Numbered from the stretch's first letter, positions 1-9,419 are shown. The stretch: DNA of 50,677 nt from Prorocentrum cordatum (GCA_963575745.1 CAUYUJ010019898.1:30001-80677); one strand, 5' to 3'. Translations and numbers: made by a program. Notes: generated by a model not told the origin, from the letters alone.

Positions 1-66
1 CTTTAAGACAAGCGAGTAAGAACCCTTCTAGGCAGAGCCTAGGCAGGGAAAACACATTGAAAATCA

Positions 67-620
67 ATGAGTTGGCCGTCCTGGGCCTCTGTCTCTGAGG
101 CCGTGACGATGGCTCAAGATGGCCTCAATACAAGCCAAGACGGCCCAATGACGGCTCAAGATGGCCCCAAGTGGACCCAAGAAGCGCTCAAGACGGCCTC
201 AAGAGGACCCCCAAGAGCGCCCCCGGAGGCCAAAAGCATCGATACTCCATAGGGGTTTTGAAGGAATTTAGCGTTCTCGCCTTTTCGCTCCTCAGAAACC
301 CATGACGGCCCAAGCAGCCTCCAAAATGGCCCCAAGACGGCTTAAGAAGCCCTCAGAAGGCCTCCACGACGGCCCAAGCGGGCCCTCAGACGGCCCAACT
401 CAACTGGACCCCAACAAAGCCCCAAAACGGCCGCGAGGGACCCCCAGGACGGCCTCCGAAGGGGCCACACGCCACAAGAGCGCCCCAAGACGCCCCCAAG
501 AGGCCCCAGGAAGCCCCCACCCAAGACACCTCCAAGATGCAACAAAGAAGCTCCCAAGAGGCCCCGCAACAACTGGACTGCATGTGGTCCGGACGTGCAC
601 CCCCGCGAAGCGAGAGGAAT
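67..620. repeat. Degenerate GGCCCAAGA-type repeat block 1
   Basis: The stretch is built from poorly conserved units of about 10-14 bp resembling CAAGACGGCCCCAAGAGG. No reading frame looks protein-like; all are dominated by P, R, K, G and S. Around 260-290 an AT-richer insert contains TTTAGCGTTCTCGCC, which recurs in the blocks at 930-1465 and 12605-13180. The block ends in CGCGAAGCGAGAGGAAT (about 605-621), which also ends the second block near 1733, so blocks 1 and 2 look like diverged copies of one unit. Confidence 0.7.
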
Positions 621-660
621 CCACGTCCGGAAGTGACGTGCTGAGCGGCAGCGTTTTCCG

Positions 661-804
661 CGGATGCTGTACTGCAGTGGACCCAATGTGTCCAATGTTT
701 GCATGATTCCCACATACTGTATTGTGTTACATCATTACGTATCCAATGTATCCAATGATTGCACGATTGCCACATATTGCATTGTGTTACATTATTAGGT
801 CTCC
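661..804. repeat. 60-bp tandem repeat, about two copies
   Basis: A 60-bp unit starting TCCAATG at 691 repeats at 751, and a fragment precedes it. Both units carry TATTGTGTTACAT-like and GATTGCCACATA-like stretches with scattered substitutions. It is AT-richer than its surroundings. No coding signal is seen; C-rich DNA follows to about 870. Confidence 0.8.
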
Positions 805-929
805 CCCCCTAGCCCCCCCTGGGAGCTGCGCCACAGGAACGGACCCAAATGCCCCCCCCCCTCCTGGGGCTCAAAAACCTGCCAAAACCTATAGAAAATC
901 AATGATTTCGACTTCTTGGGCCTCTTGGG

Positions 930-1465
930 GGGCCTAGAGGGCGCCAAGACGGCTCATGATGGGCTCTGTGCCCCAAAAGCCCCAATGACGGCCCAAGAGG
1001 GCCCCAAGAGCGCCCACAACTGCGCCTCCAGAAGCCAAAATCATTGATTCCCTTTTGGTTTGGTAATATTTTAGCGTTCTCGCCTTTGCGGCCCAAGCAG
1101 CTTCCCAAATCGCTCCAGAACAACCCAAGAAACCCCAAAGAGGGCCCCACTACGGCCCAACAGAACCCCAAGACGGCCCAAAGAGGCCCCCAAGACGGTC
1201 CAAGAGGCCCCTATGACGGCCCAACAGGACCCCAAGACGGCCCCAAGGCGGCCGCGAGAGGTCCACGAGACGGCCTCCGAAGGGGCGGAACAGCGCAAAA
1301 GCGCTCCAATACGGCCAAAGACGCCCCCAAGAGGCCCCAAGAGGCCCCCAAGAGGCCCCCAAGGGGCCCCAAAAAGACCCCAAGAGGCCTCCAAGATGTC
1401 CTCAAGAAGCCTCCCAAAGGCTCCAAAGAAGCCCCCCAAAGGCCACACAGCGACTGGAGTGCAAT
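930..1465. repeat. Degenerate GGCCCAAGA-type repeat block 2
   Basis: Same composition and unit as block 1, with the same AT-richer insert (TTTTAGCGTTCTCGCCT near 1068-1085). It is best read as an ancient segmental copy of 67-620. Open frames across it are low-complexity by-products of the repeat. Confidence 0.7.
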
Positions 1466-1730
1466 GTCATTTTTCCAACCTTGGCGAACTGCGGCGCAGC
1501 GCCAGCCAGGTGAAGTTGGTCACAGCGGCGCCCATGATTAGAGCCAGCGCTGGAAGGAAATATGGGGAGGGAGTATGAAAAGGAGGGAGGGGGGAAAAGC
1601 CTCCAAAAAGTCCCCGCGAGGCCGAAAGAAACTCCCACGAGGCCTCCTGGAGGCTCCCAAAAGGCTCCCAAGAGGCCCCGCGACGACGTGACTGTACGTG
1701 CTCCCGACGTGCACCCCGCGAAGCGAGAGG

Positions 1731-1732
<2 letters not shown>
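1466..1732. other. Unassigned spacer before the CAT microsatellite
   Basis: No convincing gene. It is a mixed-composition stretch that returns to the block-type sequence (AAGAGGCCCCGCGAC) and ends in the CGCGAAGCGAGAGGAAT motif shared with position 605. A short minus-strand frame near 1480-1550 looks faintly protein-like but is too short to call. Confidence 0.4.
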
Positions 1733-1789
<57 letters not shown>

Positions 1790-1806
1790 CCACCACCACC
1801 ACCACC

Positions 1807-1869
<63 letters not shown>

Positions 1870-2367
1870 ATCATCATCATCGTCATCATCATCATCGTCA
1901 TCATCATCATCATCGGCATCATCATAAGCATCATCAGCATCATCATCATCACCATCACCATCATCACCATCGTCATCATCATCATCAGCAGCAGCATCCG
2001 CATCAACATCATCATGAACATCACCATCGTCAGCATCATCAGCATCATCACCATAATCATCATCACCACCACCATCACCATCACCATCACCATCAATCTC
2101 AATCACCATCACCATCAGCATCCTCAGCAGCATCATCATCAGCATCATCATTATCAGCATCCGCATCACCATCATCAACACCGCCACCATCGTCAGCATC
2201 ATCAGCATTATCAACATCATCATCAGCATCAGCGTCATCATCAGCATCCTCATGAAGCTCAGCATCATCATCATCAGCATCAGTAGCATCATCGCCATCA
2301 CCATCGCCTGCATCATCATCATCATCATCATCAGCCTCGTCAGCATCATCACCACCATCACCATCAC

Positions 2368-2402
<35 letters not shown>

Positions 2403-2513
2403 GCATCAGCATCAGCATCGCCATCATCGTCTCGTTATCGTCATCATTGTCATCATCGTCATCATCGTCATCAGCATCGGCATCGACATGATCGTCATCG
2501 TCATCATCGTCGA
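1733..2513. repeat. CAT/ATC trinucleotide microsatellite with variants
   Basis: About 780 bp of (ATC)n interrupted by CAG, CGT, CAC and CGG triplets. Plus-strand frames read poly-H, poly-S or poly-I and minus-strand frames poly-D or poly-M. The 449-codon minus frame through it is therefore a repeat artefact. Confidence 0.95.
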
Positions 2514-2677
2514 TACGCCACGGCGCCCTCTGGCACGCTGAGGCGGGGTATAATGCCAAGTGGAGCCCTGGGGCCCGAGATGCAGGAAACAACGCCAACC
2601 TCGACCTTCTCGCGTCTCTGCAGGTTCGGGAAGCTGGGGGCACCTCGGGCCAGGACCACCTCTGGCAACCACAGAGA

Positions 2678-2682
2678 GGACG
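2678..2682. repeat. Target site duplication, left (GGACG)
   Basis: GGACG lies immediately outside the 3' LTR and matches 9693-9697. A 5-bp duplication is typical of copia integrase. Confidence 0.9.
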
Positions 2683-2841
2683 TGCACGCGCACCCACCCC
2701 CCTCACGGAGAAAGGGGGGAGGTGAGGGTCGCTCTTTTCCTCGAGCAACAAAGGGCTGCAGGATTTCCTGGATCCTCCAGGACAGTCTAGATTATATTTT
2801 ATATAATCATATATCTATGTAAAACTACAAACTTCCTAGCA
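2683..2841 (-). repeat. 3' LTR of the copia element
   Basis: A 159-bp repeat that by eye is identical to 9534-9692. It begins TG and ends CA. Near one end is an AT-rich run (TTATATTTTATATAATC), which in element orientation gives a TATA-like stretch. It is short for an LTR but adequate for a small promoter and poly(A) signal. Confidence 0.95.
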
Positions 2842-2850
2842 CCTCTCCTT
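2842..2850 (-). promoter_or_regulatory. Polypurine tract for plus-strand priming
   Basis: In element orientation AAGGAGAGG abuts the 3' LTR, the expected place and composition for a retroelement PPT. Confidence 0.75.
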
Positions 2851-2957
2851 GGGCGCTGGAAGCGGCTCGGCCTCCAGCCAAGAAAAGTGAGCCACAGGGA
2901 AGCCTCTTTGTGCTCCCTGGGCAGGCGTCGCAACGGCGCTGGCCCCCTAAACCCATC

Positions 2958-5900
2958 GCGGGGCTACCCGCTGAGGGCAGGCGCGGGGCAAACCGCAGCC
3001 TGTAAAACAAAGCTCACCCTCGGCCGTCGTAGTGCTTCCTGCGACCATTCTCCTAGCCCTCTCCGTGGATCACCTGAGAGCCTCTGGAACGGTCTCGGCA
3101 CTCGCCCTTGAACGTCTCGATCCACTTCTGCGCAGCCTCTGGACTGCTGATGTCCTGCAAGCTAAGCTTGGCAAGAGGTCCATGCGCTGTAGCCATCACC
3201 CGCAGCTGCTCGATCTCCTTGGCCTGGCGATCCGACAGAACACCTCCGTGCTTGATCATCCTCGTGACCAGGTCTTCTTTGATCCCTGACACGGCCAGGC
3301 TCTTGGCCTTCAAGACAGCTCGCAGCTCAGCCACAAGAAACGTGTTTAAGAGCTTGTGCCTTGCACCTTTGTCCTGCTGTGCACACACGGTCTTGAACTC
3401 GACGTCAGCCCGCGCAGATGGTGGGCAAGTGCTTCCAGAGGCGGGGCTAACCGCACCCTGGAGGAAGAACTTGTCGTAGAAGTTCTTGAAGTAGCAACCA
3501 CACCAGCACCCCAATAAGAAAGTACTCGCTGCAGTCACCATAACAAGTCCCAACATCAAGTAGAACCTGAACTCCTCGCTCTCCACATAGTGGCTGACAG
3601 GCGCGGGGCAAACCGCAACCTCGTCAGATCCTCCGTACACTGTCACCTTCTCGCCTGACGCCTTCGTCACGACCTCCGTGAAAACTGCCATTGCGCTCAA
3701 GCCCGTCATCTGCTTTCCGAACCTGAGGTTGAGAGTGGTGCAATGCTTCTCGATTGTCGGCCACTCGCTGTACTTCGTGAGCATGTCGGCTGTCATCTTG
3801 CTGGTGTCCTCCTTGTGAAGCTCGAACGCCTTGAGACGCAACCGCTCCTGAATCCACAAGTACCTCAGCTCCAGATGCCTGACCTTGCCCACCCCAACTC
3901 GGCTGCACATGCCACGTCCAGCTGTGCTGTCACTATAGATCTTCAGGTTGCAGGGCCTCTGGGTCTCGATCAGGTAAGTCTTACACTGAAGTCCTCTGGC
4001 TGTCGCACTTCCCGTAGCATACATCTCGGATTCCCCTGAACTTAGGGCTATCGTACTCTGCGTCACTGAGTAGCAGTCCCAAGTGTGGTCGCCATACCTC
4101 ACAGCTCCTCCACTGGTAGATCGCCGCTGTAGTTCACTCGTAGGTGCCCAATCCGCATCACCATCTACACGAATGCCTTCAGGAGTACCTTGAAGTGGGT
4201 AACACCAGACCAAAACAGGCTGTCCTTCGTAGTACCTTCCAAGTCGCTGAACACGCGCATGCATCAAGACGTTCGGGTTGGAGACGTGCTGCATCGCTGT
4301 CTTGCTGGCGTACATCGTGTCGGGCCTGTCCGAAGAAAGGTAAAGAGCGGTGCCTGCTGCACCCGCCACTTCTCGAGCACGATCCTTGGAAAGAAGGTCT
4401 AGGCTGTCTCGTCGGCCTTGTCCTGTAGCTTTCGTTCCTGGAGTAGGAGCTGGTTTACAACCTCGCTTCTGCGTCCACTTGATCATGAAGTCCACATGCT
4501 TGGGATCGGCAGTCCAGAAGAAACCTGGCTCCTCGCAACCTGGCAACTTGTCGGTGTAGCCGATCGTCCTCTTGAGGTATGTAGTCTGCCCCACCGCTCC
4601 TGGTCCAAGTCTGGCGCTGGCCGTGACCTCAAACTGCTGCTTCAACAACTCGTCCAGCTCGTCCAGCTGCTCGTCGTAGCCTTCAGCAAGAAAGTCATCG
4701 CCATGGCAGATCGCTGTGCTATCCTCGTCGAAGGGGGCTGTGTTGGGGCTAGCAGGTAAGTAGAACACGTTAGGAGTTCCAACCAAGCATTCCCAATGGC
4801 CGTCGTCCATAGTAGTTCTCACAAGCTCACCCCACATCTGCGACGCCTTCCTGGTACCGTTCATGGCCTTGCGTAACCACCAGCACCTTCCAGGCGGACA
4901 CAGCTCTCTCCCAGGATGCACGTAGATCGTCTCGTCTAAGTCAGCGTTGAAGAAAGCCTTCCTGACGTCCCAGACTTGTATCTTCCGCAGGTGCTGCCCG
5001 CTGGAAGTTGGACTTGAAGCGGCACGGCTCAGCGTCGCTCTGACAATCATGAGCGGGGGCGTGCCTTGGTGGTTGTCCTCCCTGACCTCGTACTTGTTCA
5101 CCTCGGTTGCTACGAACCTCCACCTGACCTTTCCTTCTTTCATGTGGGCTATCGGGAAACCTCCAATGTGCTTGCCGTCAGTCGCCGTCGATGTCGCCAC
5201 TTCCACGTAGACCCCGTAGTCTTTCATGGCCTGCAGCTCGTCGTCGCGACCCTTCTGATACAGGTCCTCATCCAGAGGCTCTCCAGTATAGTAATCGTAG
5301 TGTATCGTCTTTGGGCTCCACTGGTCTTTCTCATGCAGCTCGGCGCTCACCTCAACCATCTGCTCCACCTGCTGATCCTCAGGATCTCCGAAGTGGCTTC
5401 TGATTGTGCCGATGTGGCTCATCAAACATCTCCTGCATGCACACTCAGCTTGGTGGCATTCTCGTAGCTGGCATCGTGACGAGTGCTTCTCACACCTCTC
5501 GGAACATCTCGCACTGCGCTTTGGGTGTGGATCCCACATGGGGTCGAAGCTCTCGTCGTAGCCCTCCTCGCAGACTGCCAACTCACAGACAGAGAGATGC
5601 CCAATGCTTGCTACCCTGGGCTTCTTGACCTCAGCTCCTTCACGAACTTCACCTGGGGCACTTCGCCGAAAGTCGCTCCTGAGCTCGCCACTCTCCGTGT
5701 CCATGGCTGTCTGCACCTCAGCCTCTCCTGGGCCAGGGACCATAGCTACGTCGCTGGCAGCAGGTGCGGGGCTCACCGCAACCTCACTGCTGCTTGATGC
5801 CGCTGCTCCTCCTGGTGCGGCTCCAGGCGCGGGGCTACCCGCAGCCGGTGCTGGCACCACGACTGTAGCCTCAGGGGCCACAGGGTCCTTTGCCAACTTC

Positions 5901-8900
5901 TCGCGCAGCAAGTCGGCCTGAATGGTCTCGAAACGCTGTCGGCAGGCTGCCGAATGCGAACCGTATCCTGTACTGCACTTCCTGCACTCGTCAGTAGGAC
6001 CATGAGCATCGATCATGCGCTCCGTGATGTACATGCTGCGTCCGATCGTTCCTGAACTCTTGTCGGGCGTCTGCTTCCAGGGCGTCACCCTGATGTGCTG
6101 GATGAGCTCGGGCTGCCATCTGAACTCCTCAGGCATCCTTCGCACCGTTCTGACCTTCTGCACTCCACGTTCAGGATCGATCACGAGATGTGTATCGTCC
6201 AGCTCACTCTTACCAACCCAGATTCCTTTTGCGAAGCGGGCTTCCCATTTGCCACGTCCCGCGGCAACTCTGGCTGAGATCCGATACCAGACCTGCTCAC
6301 CCATCTCCGCAATCTCGCCGTTGTACTCTTTGCCGTAGAGCATCTTGTAGGAGGAACCTCCGTGACTGCGAGGCTGGAATCTGGTAATCATCCACCCCAC
6401 TGAGTTCACAAGCCATGGCACGATCGGATCCGTCATCTTGATCTCACAGCCCAGCTTGTGCTCCAGCTTCAGCTTGTAGGCTCGAAGTAGACCAGCTGCT
6501 AGCTTGTTAGCTCCTTCAGCGTAGCCTGCACTTTGCTTGGAAAAGGGCGGTGATCCCCGCACCAAGGTTGAGTGTGATCTGCGATCTCGAACTGCCTGCG
6601 CCAGAGCCATGGTGGCAGGCTCCTGGTCTGTCTGAAGTATGACTGTTGTGTGGCCCCAAGCTTCCAGCACGCCTAGCAGGAAGGACACCTTGTAGTCATC
6701 CGTCTCCTTGTTCGCGTACAACGTCGCCTGAGCCAAGATCTTACAGTCGATAACATTCAAGACAGAGACCGCTTGGTCTAGCTCGGCCTTCGTGACCGAC
6801 ATCTTCTCCCTGATGCTGAAGTAACCTCCTTTAAGCTTGTACTTCGCAGCCAGCTGGTCCGTCCCTACGTAAAAGATGTCGAACATGACCTTCGGGATCT
6901 TGTTCTCATCAGCTGGTTCCTGAGCGTGGTGTGGGTCATCGTCTGCTCGAGCCTGCACGCAGATGGGACACCAAGGCCGAAAAGGTAGATGATGCCCTTC
7001 GTGCGCGGCTCTCTCCGCAGCACTAGGTTGGTGAGGAGTCTTCAACACTCTCGTTGGCACAGTTGTGGTCTCATCAGCTTCAGGACCTAGAACCTTCGGC
7101 AAAGATCCAGCTTCCTGTTCAGCTGGTACCTTCCTCGGTAGCGTCTTTCGGACCGCAGCTACCTTTGAAGCTTCTGGTTGAGTCTGGCCGTCGATGATGT
7201 GATCGTACTCTAAGTAGTAGTTGCCTTGGTGACGCCGTAGAGGTACGAACTCAGCTCCGTCAGGTGGCTCGACGGTACCGTTGATGATCCAGTGACCTGC
7301 AGGGCTATGAAGAACACTCTGACCACGTTGTACTACAGCATCTGTAGCCACAACTGGGTACTCCACATCGGCAACCTCTGCACCGACTTGAATAACCTCT
7401 CCTCCTCGGGATAGGTTCAGCTCCACGTGGCCGTACCTCTCGATCTCCTCGCCTCCTATGCCCTTCAAACCGACAACGTTGCTGTCCGTCGGCGTGTAGT
7501 TATGCTTGGTCACCTGTGATCTCGGTATCGCACTGATCTGCGCACCTGAGTCGAGCATGATCGCATTCCGAAGCGGGGCTAACCGCAATCGGTCATCTGC
7601 AGGGCTCTGATCTTCATCCACGGGCCGAAGACCAGCGACGGTGACATGCCTGGGGCCGGCCAGCGCGGGGCTCACCGCAGCTGGCACATCGCAGCACTTA
7701 CTGATAGTCTTTCTTGTGCTTCTTTGGTCTTGGCTTCTCGTTGTCGTCTGGCTCTTCCTCGTCCTTGAACCAGTTGTCCAGGCAGTACTCGGCACACGCG
7801 GCACAGTAGTCCAGCTTCCACTGATCGAAGTGCCATCGCCATCCTTCAAAGGTCTTCTTGCAAGAGCAGCAGACATATTGGTGGTAGCTAGGCAAGCAGT
7901 ACTTCCAGTCGATCGTGTGGCTGCGCTTCTTGAGACCTCTGCCCTCAGGGCCAGAATCATCTTCGCTTGCAGCGCGCAGTTGACTGGGCGCAGCACCTGC
8001 TGAGTCATCGCGCTGTCGGCGCTTCCTTGACTTCCCAACATCTGTTGTGTAGGTGCTGTCGAACTTGTTCCTGTGCCCACTCCTGCCTGTCGTAACCTTT
8101 CGAGCTCCCTGACTGCCGCTGCCCCGATCTTCTTCTTTTCTTTTCCCTTCTCTTTTCGGAGCTGCTTCTTGTCCTTCTTGTCCTTCTCGGATGTATTCTT
8201 CTCGTCGGCGATCCGCTTTCGGCAGTTTGCGCTGCGGTGGCCCTTCTTGTGACAGTAGTGGCACTCGATCTCGGCGTCGGGATTCGGTGGCCTCTCCTTG
8301 CCCTTGCCGTCTTTCCCTTTGCCGCGGCCTTTCCACGGTCTCTTTCCGCCCTTCAGCGCGCCTATCTCCATCGGGTCGTCCTGAACCGCTCGCTCTGCCA
8401 TCAACGCCGACACCACCTCGGCTCTCAGGAGCTCGTACGTACTTAGCCGACTGCTGTTCCGAAACACGTGCTTCTGCAGCTCGTCGTGATCCTTCAGCGC
8501 CTTTGTAAGGATGCCTCGCTTGATCAGGTCCGAGACTGGTTCTCCTGCCATCTTCTGGTACCTTGTCATGTCCTCGTCCAGCTTGCTGATGCTCACCATC
8601 ACGTCTTCTTTGGCGTCGAACTTCGTGTCCGTGAGCTTGGTCCACATCGCCAGCACGTTTCCTGCCTCGCTCGGGTTGTACTCCTTCTGAAGTTTCCTCC
8701 AACACTCGGCTCCTTCTCCTACTGGGCTGTTCCTCACGATCAGCTCGCCTACTGAGTCCTCGGGCATCGCCAGGACCAGGCCGTAGTACAACTGCATGCT
8801 TAGCTCTTCCTCCTGCGCGTCCAGGTTGACGTTGTCCACCTCCTGGGCTCCGTCCTCGCACCTTTCCAGAAGATCTCGGTACCTTCGATCCTGGGCGATC

Positions 8901-9411
8901 AGGTACGCTCTGTACTGGAAACTGAACGTCTTCCAACTCGCCCTGTGGCCGTCGAACGGCTTCACCTTGTGAAGAATCTTCGGATCCATCATCTCGCCGC
9001 GCGGGGCTACCCGCTGCTGCTGAGCCTGTTGCTGAGCTTGAAGCTGACCTCGCATCTCTGCGATCGTCACGTCTCTGTTCTGAAGTTCCTGTCTCATGTT
9101 CTGACTCTCCGTCGTCAGCCTCTGAACTTGATCGACCAGTTGCTGCAGCTGCTGCTCCATCTTGATAGTCTAGCACGTCGCTGACACGCTTCCCTATCCT
9201 CTCGATGTCGCTTCTCAGCTGCCTCGTCACCGCTGCTCGCTCCTCCTGCGTGAGCTGCGCTCTGCTGCCGCACGCCTTGAGCTTCCTAAAGGCGGTCCCT
9301 CGGAGCTCGCGGTGCTGACGCGTGTCCGCCGACCTGCCTCCTCGCTTGTTCGGCTTCTTGGCCTTCTCCGTGGCTGCTTGGCCTCCACTGTCAGAGCGCG
9401 GGTCTGACCGC
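2958..9411. repeat. Ten copies of a 14-bp palindromic motif inside the copia element
   Basis: The motif GCGGGGCTAMCCGC and close variants occurs at 2958, 2983, 3441, 3603, 5766, 5829, 7573, 7665, 9001 and 9398 (start positions, 14 bp each). Three copies form a perfect 5-bp stem with a 4-base loop (GCGGG-GCTA-CCCGC). Others keep GCGG/CCGC arms, and flanks often extend as AGGCGC..CAGCC. Two copies lie in the 3' UTR, one in the leader, and seven in gag-pol in at least two different codon registers. I saw no clear copy elsewhere in the window. Confidence 0.85.
3053..9160 (-). CDS. Copia Gag-Pol polyprotein with C-terminal TM and SAP-like domains
   Basis: The 2035-residue frame starts at an ATG in good context (AAGATGG) and ends in TAG. 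The N-terminal coiled coil (about 1-50) and Gag are followed by a CCHC zinc knuckle (C300-C313), a DSGA protease site (D537), and an integrase zinc finger ending CPIC (C731, C734). The integrase core has D759 (MFDIF), D842 (TDQEP) and E880 (YAEGANK). The reverse transcriptase includes WDVRKAFFNADL near 1397 and HGDD at 1486-1489, where YVDD is usual. Copia-type RNase H follows (SSGESE near 1709, KVRHLELRYLW). After RNase H come a hydrophobic helix (about 1866-1890) with a Cys-rich edge, and a SAP-like helix pair (about 1944-1970, ELRAVLKAKSLAVSGIKEDL). Residues about 390-490 look unlike Gag and coincide with a Cys-rich segment in the overlapping frame. Confidence 0.93.
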   Translation of the reverse strand: MEQQLQQLVDQVQRLTTESQNMRQELQNRDVTIAEMRGQLQAQQQAQQQRVAPRGEMMDPKILHKVKPFDGHRASWKTFSFQYRAYLIAQDRRYRDLLERCEDGAQEVDNVNLDAQEEELSMQLYYGLVLAMPEDSVGELIVRNSPVGEGAECWRKLQKEYNPSEAGNVLAMWTKLTDTKFDAKEDVMVSISKLDEDMTRYQKMAGEPVSDLIKRGILTKALKDHDELQKHVFRNSSRLSTYELLRAEVVSALMAERAVQDDPMEIGALKGGKRPWKGRGKGKDGKGKERPPNPDAEIECHYCHKKGHRSANCRKRIADEKNTSEKDKKDKKQLRKEKGKEKKKIGAAAVRELERLRQAGVGTGTSSTAPTQQMLGSQGSADSAMTQQVLRPVNCALQAKMILALRAEVSRSAATRSTGSTACLATTNMSAALARRPLKDGDGTSISGSWTTVPRVPSTAWTTGSRTRKSQTTTRSQDQRSTRKTISKCCDVPAAVSPALAGPRHVTVAGLRPVDEDQSPADDRLRLAPLRNAIMLDSGAQISAIPRSQVTKHNYTPTDSNVVGLKGIGGEEIERYGHVELNLSRGGEVIQVGAEVADVEYPVVATDAVVQRGQSVLHSPAGHWIINGTVEPPDGAEFVPLRRHQGNYYLEYDHIIDGQTQPEASKVAAVRKTLPRKVPAEQEAGSLPKVLGPEADETTTVPTRVLKTPHQPSAAERAAHEGHHLPFRPWCPICVQARADDDPHHAQEPADENKIPKVMFDIFYVGTDQLAAKYKLKGGYFSIREKMSVTKAELDQAVSVLNVIDCKILAQATLYANKETDDYKVSFLLGVLEAWGHTTVILQTDQEPATMALAQAVRDRRSHSTLVRGSPPFSKQSAGYAEGANKLAAGLLRAYKLKLEHKLGCEIKMTDPIVPWLVNSVGWMITRFQPRSHGGSSYKMLYGKEYNGEIAEMGEQVWYRISARVAAGRGKWEARFAKGIWVGKSELDDTHLVIDPERGVQKVRTVRRMPEEFRWQPELIQHIRVTPWKQTPDKSSGTIGRSMYITERMIDAHGPTDECRKCSTGYGSHSAACRQRFETIQADLLREKLAKDPVAPEATVVVPAPAAGSPAPGAAPGGAAASSSSEVAVSPAPAASDVAMVPGPGEAEVQTAMDTESGELRSDFRRSAPGEVREGAEVKKPRVASIGHLSVCELAVCEEGYDESFDPMWDPHPKRSARCSERCEKHSSRCQLRECHQAECACRRCLMSHIGTIRSHFGDPEDQQVEQMVEVSAELHEKDQWSPKTIHYDYYTGEPLDEDLYQKGRDDELQAMKDYGVYVEVATSTATDGKHIGGFPIAHMKEGKVRWRFVATEVNKYEVREDNHQGTPPLMIVRATLSRAASSPTSSGQHLRKIQVWDVRKAFFNADLDETIYVHPGRELCPPGRCWWLRKAMNGTRKASQMWGELVRTTMDDGHWECLVGTPNVFYLPASPNTAPFDEDSTAICHGDDFLAEGYDEQLDELDELLKQQFEVTASARLGPGAVGQTTYLKRTIGYTDKLPGCEEPGFFWTADPKHVDFMIKWTQKRGCKPAPTPGTKATGQGRRDSLDLLSKDRAREVAGAAGTALYLSSDRPDTMYASKTAMQHVSNPNVLMHARVQRLGRYYEGQPVLVWCYPLQGTPEGIRVDGDADWAPTSELQRRSTSGGAVRYGDHTWDCYSVTQSTIALSSGESEMYATGSATARGLQCKTYLIETQRPCNLKIYSDSTAGRGMCSRVGVGKVRHLELRYLWIQERLRLKAFELHKEDTSKMTADMLTKYSEWPTIEKHCTTLNLRFGKQMTGLSAMAVFTEVVTKASGEKVTVYGGSDEVAVCPAPVSHYVESEEFRFYLMLGLVMVTAASTFLLGCWCGCYFKNFYDKFFLQGAVSPASGSTCPPSARADVEFKTVCAQQDKGARHKLLNTFLVAELRAVLKAKSLAVSGIKEDLVTRMIKHGGVLSDRQAKEIEQLRVMATAHGPLAKLSLQDISSPEAAQKWIETFKGECRDRSRGSQVIHGEG

Positions 9412-9419
9412 AGCTCTGA
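7698..9419 (-). CDS. Overlapping -1 frame ORF over gag, with Cys-rich C-terminus
   Basis: One nucleotide 5' of the gag-pol codons, a second frame stays open for 573 codons from a TAG at 9420-9422 to a TAA at 7698-7700. Its first ~90 codons, mostly upstream of the gag ATG, read as a basic helical protein (LTQEERAAVTRQLRSDIERI). The centre is an R/E/G-rich low-complexity stretch overlapping gag. The last ~70 residues look strongly coding and metal-binding (YVCCSCKKTFEGWRW, LDYCAACAEYC) with a lysine-rich tail. No ATG lies in its N-terminal part. It may be a separate overlapping protein, a frameshift product, or two displaced pieces of an ancestral Gag kept apart by compensating indels. Confidence 0.5.
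   Translation of the reverse strand, partial: SELRSDPRSDSGGQAATEKAKKPNKRGGRSADTRQHRELRGTAFRKLKACGSRAQLTQEERAAVTRQLRSDIERIGKRVSDVLDYQDGAAAAATGRSSSEADDGESEHETGTSEQRRDDRRDARSASSSATGSAAAGSPARRDDGSEDSSQGEAVRRPQGELEDVQFPVQSVPDRPGSKVPRSSGKVRGRSPGGGQRQPGRAGGRAKHAVVLRPGPGDARGLSRRADREEQPSRRRSRVLEETSEGVQPERGRKRAGDVDQAHGHEVRRQRRRDGEHQQAGRGHDKVPEDGRRTSLGPDQARHPYKGAEGSRRAAEARVSEQQSAKYVRAPESRGGVGVDGRASGSGRPDGDRRAEGRKETVERPRQRERRQGQGEATESRRRDRVPLLSQEGPPQRKLPKADRRREEYIREGQEGQEAAPKREGKRKEEDRGSGSQGARKVTTGRSGHRNKFDSTYTTDVGKSRKRRQRDDSAGAAPSQLRAASEDDSGPEGRGLKKRSHTIDWKYCLPSYHQYVCCSCKKTFEGWRWHFDQWKLDYCAACAEYCLDNWFKDEEEPDDNEKPRPKKHKKDYQ

Noticed and set aside
1402-2751. 449-codon minus-strand frame rich in D and M
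   Set aside because: It exists only because the CAT microsatellite has a 3-bp period; unique ends show no protein-like sequence.
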